NCBI GenBank assembly: GCA_035578175.1
Contig: JAQMRL010000001.1
Span: 430,975,545 to 431,039,544, forward strand
DNA from: Catonia carolina
Lineage: Eukaryota > Arthropoda > Insecta > Hemiptera > Achilidae
DNA length: 64,000 nt
Direction of reading: 5' to 3'
The notes below the pieces were generated by a model that saw only the letters and a program-made list of their open reading frames with translations, did not search any database and was not told the origin of the DNA. The translations under genes and the position numbers were made by a program. Shown here piece by piece: positions 19,760 through 32,960 of this stretch; position 1 is the first letter of the stretch; each line of letters opens with the position of its first letter.

Positions 19760-21179
19760 TACTCACTGTGTATTTATGTGCATTTACATTTTTTTATTTT
19801 TGGGAGTCTCGCGGATACTCATTAATATTACTTTTATTATTATTACTTATTTTATTCTTATTAATATACCAGTTTTTTCGGGTTCTTCCAACTATTCACC
19901 TATTTTGGAAGGTACAAGCTGCGACTGGTAGTAGGAATAGTTTTTTTAAATAATGTAAAATATCAGTTAGTTATTTAGTTATTGTAAGTATTGCTGAAAT
20001 TTCAATGGAGGAAACGTCTCTAAACTGAACTAAAATGGGAGCAACAATCAAAGAAAATCCTTGTTATTATTATTATTATTACTAATATTATGCTATGAAG
20101 TAATTTTGTACTTTGTAAGACAAAACTCAATTACAATTAGCCTACAAATTACAGCGCGTTTTAGAACTTTACTACAATTTACTTTTAGTGCGTACTAATT
20201 TTAACATTATTAAGGTCATTTAATCGTGCGTAAGATAGTTGGTCACTGACTTTAAGCCCACGCAACGATCAGATTTGAAATCTCTTTAAAATGGTGCTTA
20301 AATTGTGATTGGCATTCAGTCCAACGAATACGGTTGAAGTAGGATTTAGAATGTTAGAGCATTATCTGTTAGGGTAAGCACAAACGTTCGGCGACTTGAA
20401 AGTCACCCTAGAGGCCACTCAAACGCCTCCCTAATAACTCCCTTATGACCCTTTTACTGGGGATACCTTTAAGCGATACAGCTGAAACCCTACTGTATGA
20501 AATACTAAACTGTCACACATGATTTATTATTATAATTTACTTCAATAATAAATTAATCCGTTAAAATATTTAAAGCCTTATTTTTAAAATAAGCCTATCA
20601 AGTTTTCTTTTAGTGTCTCGCTATTTCATAGCACAAAGTAAGAAATTAACGTTAGAAATTTATATATCCGAATTTAATTTTGACCTCTCATTTATTCAAA
20701 GTGTGTTTATTAAAATTTTCCAAACGTAAAATCAAAACAAAACAAAATTATTTTGTCGTGGTTCGAATTTTCTGTCGCTATTTTTCTTAAATAATTTTAC
20801 GAGGAAAGCTTATTTTTGTGTACTGTATTGAAAAATTTATTTAGATCACAACAAAAGCTAATTGTTACAACACTCATTTTTTGAACAGAAACCTACTTAC
20901 GCTGAGAGAAATACATTGATAAATTACAACGATTTAAAAAACTTTGTAATTATCTGCACGCCTCTTTATAAAAAACCCAAATATATAGGCCTACTTTACT
21001 TATAAAACAACGATCTTGGAATGGATATCCTGACTTTTTTTATATAAAATTTAGTGTTGTAATTAGGCTGTAACTGAAAAAAATATAACAGGGTAACTAA
21101 ATAGCCAATAAAAAATAGCCTATCTTTTAGTTATAAACGAAAATCATGTTCACACCGAAATAACTCAAAACCAAGTATG
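19760..21179. other. No gene recognised
   Basis: AT-rich sequence with short ATT runs at about 19835 and 20064-20085. I see no coding, RNA or transposon signature. Confidence 0.5.
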
Positions 21180-21880
21180 GAAGGATACGATTTGTGAAAG
21201 TTTAAATATCTAGGAGAAACAGTTGATTACAGAAATAACAACAATTAATAGAACTCGTAAACTTGAGCAATTATATTTGTATTTTAGAAATATTTTAAAT
21301 TAGAACAACATCTCTATTAAATGCAAAATCCAACATTATAACACAGTTTTAAAACTGGTAATGCTTTGTGGAATGACCTCTATAACATGAATTGGAACTT
21401 TAGAATTAATACAAACGAAAATCCTCCAAAAACTGTACGGTCCAAAAATAACGTAAACGGGCGAAGAAGATTACTTCCAAACAAGGAACTCTACACTCGC
21501 ATTGAACCCCTGTATGAATTCGTAATCAAAAAAGATGCTGATTTTTTGACATATGAAATGAATGAGCAACAATAGATTAAACAAACATATCTTCGTTAAC
21601 TGCTATGATCTTAACAAAAGAACTTTCAACTAAAAACAATAACGGGAAAAGCAAAAACTGGGATTCAAGGATTTGGATTGCACTGATAAAGCAAAATTAC
21701 ACTTCAGATTATGTGGGTTAGAAATCCTGTGGAGTTTAAAAAAATCAACATCATACAGGGAATAGAAATTTTCCAATTAAAGGAGAAAAGACATCTGAAA
21801 GATCTAAAGAACTCTGGAGAAAAAAACAAAAAACGAAATTAAAAATAAATGTAAAAAGTTGAAATAAATTTTTTTTAAAT
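21180..21880 (+). pseudogene. LINE reverse-transcriptase C-terminal region, heavily decayed
   Basis: With many frameshifts the plus strand gives FVKV.YLGE, an NRTRKLEQLYLYF segment, SLLNAKSNII, GRRRLLPNKELYTRIEPLYEF and finally GEKTSERSKELWRKKQ. This is the order seen in the LINE tail at 41142-41580 and at the right edge of the window (SINSKIRHYNSVIKPEATYA). The open frame at 21366-21575 is only a fragment of it. Confidence 0.6.
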
Positions 21881-23228
21881 TTATTTATGAGTAATCCATT
21901 AAAATCTTATTTTATTATTTTTTTTTTAGAGGATATTTTCATGGAAACCTAAAAGCGTACGCTTGTTGTAATTAAAATATTACTCGTGCAAGGGAAATTA
22001 GTTAATAGATCTAACTTGGGTCTAAATTTATACAAAAGTAAAAAATATTTGGTTTAAATATTTCTTTAAAATAATAAAAAATACCAAAAGATTTGATAAA
22101 CAGCATTGATTTAATACGATGGTGAACACTTTTTAAAAATCAATTAGATTTACATTATTTAGCCAGGAAATTGAGTACACAATCAATGTTTTTAAAAGTA
22201 TTTCTAATTACGTCTCTTCAAAATGCTTAAAAAATTTCTGTTTCCTTCAAGTAAAGACTTATTGAGTTCTAAATGTTTCAAAACCTTTATCAAATAATAT
22301 TATTCAATAAAATTTTATTTTTAAAATACTGTAAGAAGTTTAGTAAAAAATAAACTAAATTTATTATGAGAATTTGTGAATTTTGAGAATTTGTGTTAAA
22401 AGAATTAATTTGCTCCAATTTATAAAATCCTGTCTAACACAATGTATTTTGTATCGATAGTACACCATGTTTAAGAGTTCATGGATATAATAACGTAATA
22501 CATAATAAAATTGGGTATCGTAGTCCTTGTATTAAGGAGCTCTTTTGAATCAAGCTAAAAAAGGTAAATTTCTTTAAATTATATTAACATAGGGAAGCAT
22601 CACCTGACTTGAGAAGATCTTGAAGCAAATTTATTGAAGCGATTTGTAACAGTCTTCTGTGTAAAGGATCCGTAAATCAGTTAGGATCAGAGAGTTATAT
22701 AGGATCACCGCTCTCTCTCACTCCTCTTCTGAATGTTCTTACTCTTTCTTACTGTTCGTTTTTTTATTCTTTGCCACTAACGCCTTTTAATCATCATACT
22801 TATCAGTATAAAAGGAAATCTTTACAACTTTTTTACTTCTTCATTAAAATGAAAAATAAAAGACATTAAAAGTGTTAAAAAAGAATCCAGCTACTTTATT
22901 GGGTTTATTTATGTCTGTTTTACTACACAATTTACTCGTGGTTATGGATTAACATTTTATTTATCACTTTTCATGTTTTATTTTCATTCAAAATTTACAA
23001 TATTTTATCTGTAATCCTCTCTGGTATATTCCTGAATTAAGTGTGCAACTTTATCCTTAACTCTGGTCCAATTTTAGTTTGGATTGTTGAGAGTAAATTA
23101 AATTCACCGAATGGTTTATTGAAGCGATTACGAATAAGACTTGGAGGGGTTGCCATTTTAAAGCATCTGATCATTCTCTGGATTTAATTCAAAGACTTTA
23201 TCTTAGACTTTCCCACCCTCAACTCAAA
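21881..23228. other. No gene recognised
   Basis: AT-rich sequence. The phrase TTTATTGAAGCGATT occurs twice (about 22629 and 23117), perhaps part of a decayed repeat. Nothing else is supported. Confidence 0.45.
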
Positions 23229-23349
23229 TTTGCATGTAGCGTTTTAGGGATAGAAAAGGAGTGTATATTGAAGGTGACAATAAGTGATTATGTATAAAAT
23301 AAAAATACAATTTTTTACGTCAGTCTCGTTATTGAATAGCCACACCCCG
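23229..23349 (+). mobile_element. Mariner 3' terminal fragment
   Basis: From TTTGCATGTAGCGTTTTAGG to GCCACACCCCG the sequence matches the last 120 bases of the fold-back mariners, including the terminal repeat, followed by TA. The rest of the element is absent. MITE copy D begins 11 bases later. Confidence 0.82.
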
Positions 23350-23360
23350 TATTTCATTAA

Positions 23361-23913
23361 CCCTTTATAGGTCTGTGGTAGGTATACTTACCACTGGCAA
23401 TAAGGTCGATTTTATTAAAGAATAAGCTATGCAGTTGAACCTTATTGGTATTTTATGGTTTTATAGATGTTCTCTGGTAAGTAGGCTATCCACATATTGA
23501 AATTAGCGCGCAGCTACCATTTGCTTTGTGAGTTACACTAATGTAGTAAGGATTCATACCAGTGTACGCTACCAAGTTGTTTTGTTGTTACTTTTGTACA
23601 GTGCTTAGAAAATTACAGTTTTTCACGAGAATGCAAGCATTCATGCTAATATAAAGTTAAAATAAGTTATTCGACACATTTTTCTGTTATATAGGGCTAC
23701 AAGGTGTTTTAATAAGCATTCTTACCACTAAATATTATGTGATTCCCATTTCAATAAACATTCCTTGGTAAGTATACTTACCAGGGCTTGACTTAAAAAA
23801 AAGAAATATCTTACTGTTCTGGCACTAGAAATACATTATTCAAGTCCCTATAAAACAAAATTTAACATTTTACTACATGTATATATTTCGCCGTAGTACT
23901 GCCCTATAAAGGG
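23361..23913 (+). mobile_element. piggyBac-type MITE, copy D, full length
   Basis: The 553-bp element lies between TTAA at 23357-23360 and 23914-23917, with CCCTTTATAG / CTATAAAGGG ends. It is the best full-length representative of the second subfamily and resembles copy B. It carries GGTAAGTATACTTACC at about 23767-23782. Confidence 0.87.
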
Positions 23914-23917
23914 TTAA

Positions 23918-25017
23918 CACCGGCTTACAGTCTTATTATGCGATGTGTTGTACTAGTGAGTATGAAATTCGACAAACAATTTTCGTCACCATAATGACAG
24001 ACCAAACAAACTAAACTTTTCAACGTCACCACCAGAATAGTAGGTCCATCAAAATTAAATTCTATTATTTTTGTATTTATTTTGGAAAATCTTGTTACAG
24101 CTTTTACCTATTTCATTTTCGGATTGATTTTTCAGAATCCCGAAAGTGTCCTCTTTAAATCATGTAAAAATTGATGAAATCCGTTTGGTAAAATTTGGTT
24201 TTAAGGATAAACAGAATCTCCATTTAAAATACAGAGGACCAGATTTTGCTTTTTAAATAATATGTGTGGATGCAAAAAGTGTAAAATATATTATTTAAAA
24301 AAAACGAAAAATAGATTTTTCCAAAATTCTCATAACAGGTCTGCTTAAATGTTCATCTACTCCTGAATCTACTAACAAAAGATAATGAAATAAAATTGTT
24401 TTTTAATTTAACAAAATTTTATAAAACTTAAATATTTTAAATTATTTTGAAAAACTCTTAAACAAATGAAAACATAATATTGACTTTAATTTTCTTTTCC
24501 AAATTAATTTAATAATTTTTCTCAGGTGTAGTCTTTAATAGTAAATAAATTACAAATATTAATTAATTAATTTAATCTAAACTCTTTCATATTTTCATTG
24601 AAATTTATTATATTTTTTAACTTTTATAAAAAAAAGTATTCTACTATATTTTGCTGATTTCTTTTGTAATGAAATTCTACACGTTTTATTCACTAGGAAA
24701 AGGAAGGAAAAAGGAAAGTTATCAATCAATGAATACTGGTATATAGGAAAAGAAATATTTCATAACAAAATCTCCACATCTCTTCTTTGTGAAAGGTTTG
24801 AAACGTTTAAGGTTCCTTTTATACGTTATAAAAAATAAATTGCAACTTTAAAACTTTTTTAATATTTTATTTCTAATAAATAGGTCGTTGAAACCCAAGA
24901 GAATAACCAATATCCAATATTATTCTTTTGTATTAGATCAAATTACAATTCAAAAACCTACGTTTGTACAAAGTACGAGTATATTAGTTAAATGATTTAA
25001 ATAATGTATTAGGTGGA
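23918..25017. other. No gene recognised
   Basis: Very AT-rich; no coding or transposon signature seen. Confidence 0.5.

Positions 25018-25069
<52 letters not shown>
25018..25069. repeat. (AAT)n microsatellite
   Basis: About 17 AAT units. It sits exactly at the 3' side of the minus-strand LINE fragment that follows, so it is probably that element's (ATT)n tail. Open frames of poly-Ile or poly-Tyr across it are artefacts. Confidence 0.9.
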
Positions 25070-25071
<2 letters not shown>

Positions 25072-25530
25072 CATTATTTTCTTTATCCCACTTCCAAGTT
25101 TCCTCCTTTGCTCTTTGCATCACATCATGCATTGCATCTTTTTCAAATTTTCATCCATAACTGAATCCATCACTTCACTCTTGGTCTACCACTTGGTCTT
25201 TTTCTCTCCATCTTTTCGTGCAACATCCTTTTTGGTAGTCTTCCCTCCTCCATCTTACTGACATGGCCAAACCATCTCAGTTTTGTATGTTTTTTAAACC
25301 TAAATGGCAGGTTGTCCATTTCCAGTTTTCCCTAATAAAATCATTTCTTTTTCTATTCCTTTTTATTTTCCCCATCTTACTTCTCTTGAATTTTCATCTC
25401 TGCTGCCTGGAATCTACTTTCTATCTTCTTTCCTGCAGTCATGTCTCGGCTGCGTAAGTCATAATTGGCGCAAACTGTGCCTTATAGTAAATAATTTTTT
25501 TACAATGCGTAGAAACTTGGTCCCAGAATA
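25070..25530 (-). pseudogene. LINE reverse-transcriptase C-terminal tail, minus strand
   Basis: On the minus strand, frames with breaks read YKAQFAPIMTYAAET (25500-25450), then a WFGHVSKMEE-like segment, EGRLPKRMLHEKME and KEETWKWDKE. This is the standard LINE polymerase tail (Y...F.PI.TYA.ET; GH..RM...RLP). The 3' end meets the (ATT)n run. Plus-strand open frames here are antisense shadows. Confidence 0.72.
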
Positions 25531-25734
25531 AGCCTCTCACACTGTGAAAGGAGCCACTTGCTTATTCCACTCTTTTACTAAACTCTGTCTAATTTTCCAC
25601 CTGATTTCCATCTCGTTTTCCATCTCAGTTTTCTCAGATTTCCATCTGACAATTTACAAGTATCCAACCCAACAATTTATAACAACAATTTATACAATTT
25701 ATATGTATGCGAATCATTCACTCAAGAACTCATA

Positions 25735-26048
25735 ATTGTTGTTAAGGTCATCAGCCAAAAGGCTGGTTTGAACCTGTAGAGGTTTTACTAAGTAAAACGA
25801 GGAATGAGGTGGTTTACAATTGCCTTCCTCACTGAATGGAAAAGTATGCTTATCAGCATGCCGAGCCCTCTGAAAAGCACATATTTTTTCACTCTGCAAA
25901 TGACACCTTTACTTCATTCACCACAGGGTCTGGCTGTACAATGAAATTCATTACTTTTAGAGGAGATAACTCTGATTAGTGTCTTTTACACCTCTACCTC
26001 TTCTGTTCCTAAATGATTCAGTCATTTAATTGGCTAACCATGTGATAA
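25735..26048 (+). mobile_element. SINE family A, lacking its 3' end
   Basis: It starts with TTGTTGTTAAGGTCATCAGCC and follows the family to GGCTAACCATGTGATAAG, then diverges. The last 80 bases (AACTATTTTTTGTAGCCCTG to the hairpin) are missing. Loss of the 3' end is unusual for a retroposon and implies later deletion or a breakpoint. Confidence 0.78.
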
Positions 26049-28614
26049 GTATAATGTATCCTGTATAAGATTATATAAATATTGTCATACTTCGGCTGGT
26101 CGATTGAGTTTTGATTATACGGCGCTAGTTGTTTGTTCTCACTTATGTTTTTCTAGTATAGAGTAGAATGTTCTATTGTTTATTTATTTTTCTGGAGTGC
26201 TCTGTTATGTTCTTAATTCATGGAGAAAGTTCTATGATTGTTTTTCATAGAAGCGGTTACCCTATTTATAGAGTTAGGGGTGAAAATATAATTTAAATAC
26301 GGTTTGAGCAAAATTAGTAGGAAAATGTTAATTTATAACGCAGCTGTTTAATGGCAGCCAGATTTTATAGAAATTAAACAGACAAAATAATTTTTAAAGG
26401 CCTAATAAAAGTAATAGAAGAAATCCAATAATTATTTTCTGCAGTAGTTCATTTTTTCCTTACGATGGAAGAAAAAAGCTTTTCGAATAAAATTCAACAA
26501 TTCAACTTTAATTTTTACGTGATTTGTTTACGAACATTTATTATTTACTTAAAAAATATAAAAAGAATGACCCTGACCTAGATTTTAAAATATAAAACCC
26601 TTTGAAAGTTTTATACAGTTTGAACTGCGTAAAGTAAGTTCGTTAAAAATGGTTTGTACATAACACGTCGCGTATTGACGCAGTTTCGTTGTGACGATCA
26701 AATAGAAAAAATAAAATTATTTACAGGGCAGGTGTCCAAAGATAATGTCACATTTCTGTGTTGGTTCGTTTAGGTTTTGTTTGCCGTGAAGCTTAGCGAA
26801 CGCAATGTTGCTAGTAATAAATAAAAGGCATCATGGCCAGATATTGTAGAGTACAGTTTGATTAAGTCTTCACTCTGTTGGCTGCAAAAAAGTATCTTCA
26901 GGGTTTTTGTATTAAAATTTAGTATTTATGTTATAGAGAAATTTTGAAAAATAATTTATTAAGGTAAAGACGCCTAATAAGAGATAGGCTCCTAATTAGA
27001 GACACCCCTGTAACTATCGTTGTTAATAATAAGACTAAAAATTAAGACAAAGAATGCCACAAGAGATTAGAAAAAATAGAAGGAATACTGGAGAGGAATC
27101 AAGTAAATAAACATCAGAAAAAGTACTCCAACACAACAATTCAAAAAAGATGTATCTTCTTTAATGAACTTATGTAGCTCTATGTGGCTTAAAAAAAATA
27201 AGATTTATTAGAGAGAGTGCTTTAAAATATTCTACGGGGGAAATACATGGAAAAAATAACGTGGTAGAAGAATATCAATAGGTATCTTGGTTTTGAAACC
27301 TGGACAAAAATCAGAAGTGCTATTTCACAGTGCAACCAAGTATACAAGTTGATTGCCAACAAATGCTATGTTGATTGCCAACATTCAAAACGGATAGACA
27401 CCTAAAGAAAAAGACAAAGTCGTAAATGTTGAAAACATACAACATCACTAAACATTGTTTTTGTCATATTCTTCAATTCTTCAAAAGCGTCTGTTGTTTT
27501 CAAGTACTAAGCTGTGTTATAGATTTTTTACTTGTCATTTGCGTTCGGTATTGAATAGGAAATGCTCTGGCATTTTCAGGCAGCTTTGAGATAATAATTA
27601 CCTGTTTATTCAATAGAATGTTTTCAAGAACTGACGCTGCTCAAAGATAATAGAAGTACATTACCGAGTTCTGAATATACTCGTACTAAATCTGGCTTAT
27701 AAATTAATAATTTAATTCCATCGTCAATTAAAGCCTACATCGCTTTACAGTTCATTATTTTCAATGTTCTGCTTATTGTATAAATTAAATTGGTTGATAA
27801 ATTACTGGTATTTGAGTGAAAAATTAACTAGATTGAAGTAAAAGAATGCAAAATTAATAATATTGATTTTTGTTTTTTTTTAGAAGTTAGTACTATTGCC
27901 TTGTAAGAGCAGTGATTGCAGGCAATTGTTAAGAAACGGATAAAGAAAATGTAAAGAATATAAAGAGAGGTGGTGGAATGGAAATATGTAAGGAGAAAAG
28001 GGAGGAAAACATTGCTGATGGAAAAATCTGAACTTCAGTGCATTTAAGTATAAACCAAATGGTAATTAATTATTCCGATTTTACTGAAAGAAATGTATTA
28101 TACAGTATTTAATGGAAATTCAACAAGAAATAGAGTTAGCGATGTAAAATATTTGTATTATACTAATAGTTAAAAATTGGTAAATAGTCAAAACTACTAA
28201 TTTTTCTCCATAGGTCGTAAGAGAAATATTTTATTAATAAAATTTGTATTAATAAAAATACAATTAGCACAAAAATTATGCATTTTATTGTTCTCATATA
28301 TAACCTACATGAATTTACAGTTCCCAAATTTACGGTTCAACTGAACATCCTAGTTTACAACGCATTCAGGTTTTTCAGTCAAAAACATTACGCCTTATAG
28401 TACAAGTACCTATTTACGTTAGTAACAAAACCTTACACACAGATTTGCAAACACCTTTCGTCCACTTCTCCATCGAACACTTATTACAAACGCTTTCTAC
28501 GCTTACTACAATACAAACGCATTACTACCTGGAAAGGGTGCAGTGGTAAAATATCGGCTCTTTTTGTAATATTTTTGTAAGTTTCATTCAATTTCTAGTA
28601 TTTTCGCATTTTTT
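26049..28614. other. No gene recognised apart from a LINE relic
   Basis: AT-rich sequence. Apart from the LINE tail relic at 27170-27415, I see no coding frame, RNA gene or terminal repeats. Confidence 0.5.
27170..27415 (+). pseudogene. LINE C-terminal tail relic
   Basis: It ends ATTGCCAACATTCAAAACGG and then ACCTAAAGAAAAAGA, parallel to GCCAACATCCGGAACGG and ACCTAAAGAAGAAGA at 5538-5572. An upstream GEIHGKNNVVEEYQ-like segment corresponds to the [13 protein letters not shown] zone of that copy. A short local duplication (GTTGATTGCCAACA) occurs near 27350-27380. Confidence 0.6.
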
Positions 28615-28619
28615 GTATT

Positions 28620-29138
28620 TGTACACTCATTATGCTGTAATTACAAAATTTTTGAGAATCATTTTATCTTTCTTTTGATACATTTACCTGTTCTTATTGC
28701 TTCCAGAATTCGGTAGAAATCAATAGAATTTGTATTTGTTCTTTACTAAAAAACCTAATAGGGTATATAAGAGTTAGCTCCTTTTGTCGGTCAGTTAGTT
28801 AAATTCAGTCAGTTCAAGTTGTTATATGAAATGCTATTAGTGTGAATACATTGTGCACATTGTACATTAAGAAAAGGTCTGCGTATTGTACACATTGTAT
28901 TTGGTTTCAGGCAAGAAGAAATTGTTTAACGTAAAATTATTGCGATTATTATTTAGTAAGTTTAACATTTACGTTTTTGTAATTAATTTAATAAAGTAAC
29001 ACAATTGTAATTTGTTAGTAATCTAAGTTGAATAATTAATTGTGTCAATAAATAACCTAATACTGTTATAAGTTTAAGGAAGTTTGTTTATTATTTATTT
29101 TACCCGGATTCCGAACGAACCTAAGCCTAGGTGTTACA
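28620..29138 (+). mobile_element. Solo LTR, 519 bp, with 5-bp target-site duplication
   Basis: It starts TGTACAC, ends GTGTTACA and is flanked by GTATT at 28615-28619 and 29139-29143. It contains a TATA box, an arthropod initiator and AATAAA at about 29047, in the order expected of an LTR. No internal region, primer-binding site or second LTR adjoins it, so it is a recombined solo LTR. A related fragment on the minus strand starts at 52523. Confidence 0.78.
28764..28797 (+). promoter_or_regulatory. LTR core promoter (TATA plus initiator)
   Basis: TATATAAG at 28764-28771 is followed 27 bases later by TCAGTTAG (28791), which fits the insect TCAGT initiator at the canonical distance. Confidence 0.65.
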
Positions 29139-29143
29139 GTATT

Positions 29144-30437
29144 TACAATCTTTGACAATTTAAAGTGTAAAACGTGAATTGTTTTAAGCCGTCTAGTTGT
29201 TTGACTATTATCAAAAAGGTTTTTCGTAAAATTATTCTCATGCGAATTAAAACGTCGTTAATTCGCTGAACTAATTCGAAATTGTTGAAAGAAGTTCAGT
29301 GTTTCAATAGTTAATTTAACAGTATTATATTGTAAATTAATTCGTTGTTTGGAAGGTTTTATGTAAAGATATTACTGATTTTCAGCATTAAAACATTTCT
29401 AGTTATCTCGAATGGAGGTCGATATTTTACTCTGATGACAATACTATTCGGTTATAAACATCTTTGGATGAAATTTTGATTTCTATGTGAAATCACTGTG
29501 GTAATTTTAAATGATTTATTTCGGAATTGTTTTCATATCGATGGTTCTTTTGTTATTTAATCTGAAGTATATTTGATGAAAATCTAATTTGTACTGCTGT
29601 TGGGAACCACTAAATTAAAAAGTAATCCAATATGGTTGAATAAGATAATGCACGGGAAACAATGACAATATATTGAAGTACCAGTGTAGAAGCCATGAAT
29701 GGGACGTGACATTTATTTTAGAAGGGAAAAGAAGAAAAAGTAAAAGGCGGACAGGTATCAATGTTTCAAATTACATTTGAGCGAATAACGCGGCAGGCAG
29801 CAACACATACATCGCATACATAGCAAGATGAAATAATCCTGTTTTAGACTATAAATCAAAAGAAGTAAGCAACCAAGCACTCTCCACAAAAGCTGTTCCC
29901 GCAATGCGCTTTTTATTGCATTAAATCCAGGCTTAGCTACAATAAAACTTTTATTTTAGAGTTTTGTGTCGGGTAAAACAAAAGTTGGTTGCGAGACAGG
30001 CGTTGCACCGTCTACAAACTCTCCACGACATAAAGTGGAACACTTTTTTATGTAACAATGTGGACCTTCGATTTTTGTTGAAAATGTTTATGTATTTTAT
30101 ACACAACTGTAGTACATGTACTTACCGTAACTTTACCTGTAACGCTCAGTTTTTTATTTAATTTTATTTTTATCTTTATTGAAATGTAAATTATTATGTA
30201 ATTGTAACCGATATTATAGTAATTTATAATTTATACTATCTTTCTTACATTTCAGCTTCTTTAAAAAAATACTTTAAAAATAATAACCTACTTTCAATAC
30301 TGCGCAAACCAGAACAAAGAGTGTATATCACTTATACCTACGCACGGAAAATTTCCACGGGCAAATTTCTAGCTCTAGTCAATCAATCATGTGTGTTTTC
30401 TTCTTTAAAATACTTAATAAAGGCATTTCAATATAGC
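29144..30437. other. No gene recognised
   Basis: AT-rich sequence. An open frame at 29964-30161 shows no resemblance to known proteins and is not supported. Confidence 0.5.
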
Positions 30438-30832
30438 TGAAAGGTGGAGCGTTAAATTATTTCGGCTCGATCTGCTAACTCCAGGGCTACAAAAAATACT
30501 TCTGTTTCTTATCACATGGTCAGCCAAATATATGACAAATATTTAAGAAAAGAAGTGGTAGAGACACTAGTCAAAGTTATCTCTTCTAAGAGTAATGGAT
30601 TTAATTATACACCCAGACCCTATGGTGAATGAAGTGAAGATGTCATTCTCAGGGTGTAAAGTAGATGCTTTTTAGAAAGCCTGTGATGCTGATAAGAAAC
30701 ATGCTGATAAGCTGTAGTATCAAGCAGCATTCACTCAGGGAGAAAGATATAGGTAAACTACCTAACTCCTCGTTTTATTTAGTAAAGCCTCTAGAGGTTC
30801 AAACCAACCTGATGACCTAAACAACAACAAAA
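30438..30832 (-). mobile_element. SINE family A, near full-length, minus strand
   Basis: The reverse complement runs from the GTTTAGGTCATCAGG head (right end) to AACGCTCCACCTTTC (left end). A small insertion duplicates ATGCTGATAAG near 30688-30713. The 3' hairpin of the family is not preserved. Confidence 0.8.
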
Positions 30833-32654
30833 AAGTAACTTTTTTATTTTATTTTAAAATAGTATTGCTTCCATGTGATTGTAACACTTTTTATGATGTT
30901 ACATTGATGTTATGTTGTACTTGCAGTGCTACAATCATAATATTTAATATATTTTAGAGTGTTTGTAGTGTTATATTATTTTATCCCAATCAATATCATT
31001 TTTGAATCAATTGGTATGTTGTCTGTGCTTCGGAGATTATTTGAATTTTAGCAGTTAATCAACATGTCTTTGATTGACAAATTACAATGTTTGTGAATTT
31101 TTCGAGCGGATGTGATCATTCTTGTTTAAATTAATTTAATTTAATAAATTCTTGTTGTGGTATCGGATAATCTTATGTGTTCTATTCAAATTCTTGTTGT
31201 GGTATCGTCCGTTGAGTTGTAGCTTCTGATGTTTGTGTGTATTTCAAACACGATTAGTTGTGAATGGGGATGTATGTATATATATAGTAAAACGTTTATA
31301 TAGAAATAACTCTTATAATATACTCAACTGGTATAGTGTGAAACGTTTTCTTGTTCTGAAAATCGTCTAAGTGTTAAGGATTTCAATTCTTATACTTTAG
31401 TGGTGTATTATTTGTTCACATTTGTATCACCAACTTGTTTTACAGCGAATAGAATTTTAACATGATAAACATTTTCAGATTCTAGCCGTGAATCGAACTA
31501 ATTTCATTCTAAATAAATAACAATAAATCATGATTTTATAAAATGGATTTAAACGGGGATACGGGTAGTCGGTGTATATTATGAGTTGCTTTATTTTTCT
31601 TGCCAAGAATTTACTCCTTTTTTCACTTTTAAACTTTTTAAGACTATCTAACACTGAACTTTCCCAAAGTTTGTTTTTGGTTTTCTTGATGTTCACTAGG
31701 CAGAAGGAAAAAATGTTATGGAGGGAAACAGAATGTAAGAAAAACTAATTAAAGGCTGATATAAGAGTACCTAGCTACATTTTAAAGAAAATGGTTAAGA
31801 TAAGTTACTGATTTTTTGTTCAGTTAACTAAATCCTAAATGCTTTTTAGAGCACAGCTAGAATATTTTTTTAAAAATTAGATTCTTCCTGTTAAATATCT
31901 AGGTTACAGTTGTTTACCCGAATATTTTCTCATAAAAACAGGAAAAAATATTAAACACTGTAATTTATACAGTTTAGGTATACTACTATTAATTTTTTTC
32001 GTATAAATAAGTAAAGAAATTTAGGCTAAATTTTATATGTTTTCTAAATATGATTAAAGCACATACGATTATGGTTTTAAGTTTATATAGAGTTATTAAC
32101 AACTCGGTTATTAGCAAATATTGTCATTTATGGAACGTTGGGTAATCGGAAAACTCAGGAAATGTGTAATCTGTATGTAGGCCTATAAATGGGAAACCTC
32201 ACTGACTCATCATTAATTCTCCTATCTGCATAATAACTAAAAAACTAAAATTTAATATTTCCTAAAAGCTTAAAAAAGCTAAATTTTAATGTAAAATATT
32301 AAAATTTAATATTATTAAATTTAATATTTGAGCTAAGGGAGAATATTCCCTTTAGGGTAAGTAGAAAAGTTAAAGATAAACGATTTCGACATTCCCCTGT
32401 TAAGGGGTTAAAAAGGGGTAAAGGGCAACCCTGAAACCAATATTTTCCATTTGCTAAGTCCCGGACAAGCTAAATGACTGAAACTCGGTGGAGTTTTTAC
32501 TTATAGCCTATTATAACTAAAAACATTATCCCTTAACAATCTAAAAAATGTACCCTCTGAAGCTTGAAAAGCATATAGAACCCTTATGTTTTAAACCAAT
32601 ATGTTTTGTTTATAAAATTTCGTTATATTCTTAATGAAAATGTTACGTGTGTTT
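30833..32654. other. No gene recognised
   Basis: AT-rich sequence. The stretch at about 32390-32440 (CCCCTGTTAAGGGGTTAAAAA) resembles a dispersed repeat motif, but no boundaries can be drawn. An ATTCTTGTTGTGGTATCG-type phrase is duplicated at about 31148 and 31190. Confidence 0.45.
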
Positions 32655-32960
32655 TTTGTTTCATTCGTTTTCGTGTGCCATTTAATCTGCCGTTTTGTAT
32701 TTTGTCCTGATAATATTGCAGATCCTCAAATGCTGTAATTGGGTCTTTTTGGGCTAAATTGAAGAGCAGTATTGTTGGCAAAAGTGGCTACAGTTCTGTT
32801 TGTGTTTGTAGGCAAATCGGCAGTGTATAATCTGCACAGAAAGGGAGCAAGGACAATTTCTTGTGGAACTCCTGCATAGAAAGGACATAAATTTGTTCCT
32901 ATTGTTTGGAACTTAACTGAAATGTATCGATCTGTTAAATATGATTTTAGTATAATAAAA
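32655..32960 (-). pseudogene. Jockey-type reverse-transcriptase relic
   Basis: The minus strand reads SYLTDRYISVKFQTIGTN, then AGVPQEIVLAPFLCRLYTAD, LPTNTNRTVATFANNTALQF and KRQIKWHTKTNETK. This is the palm region of Jockey-clade LINEs (VPQGS.LGP..., ATFADDTA, INETK). The catalytic FADD has become FANN and a stop follows, so it is dead. It has no plus-strand counterpart and was not visible as a long open frame. Confidence 0.75.

Noticed and set aside
24950..25261. Open frames with poly-Tyr and poly-Ile
   Set aside because: Translations of the AAT microsatellite and of the antisense strand of a LINE fragment.
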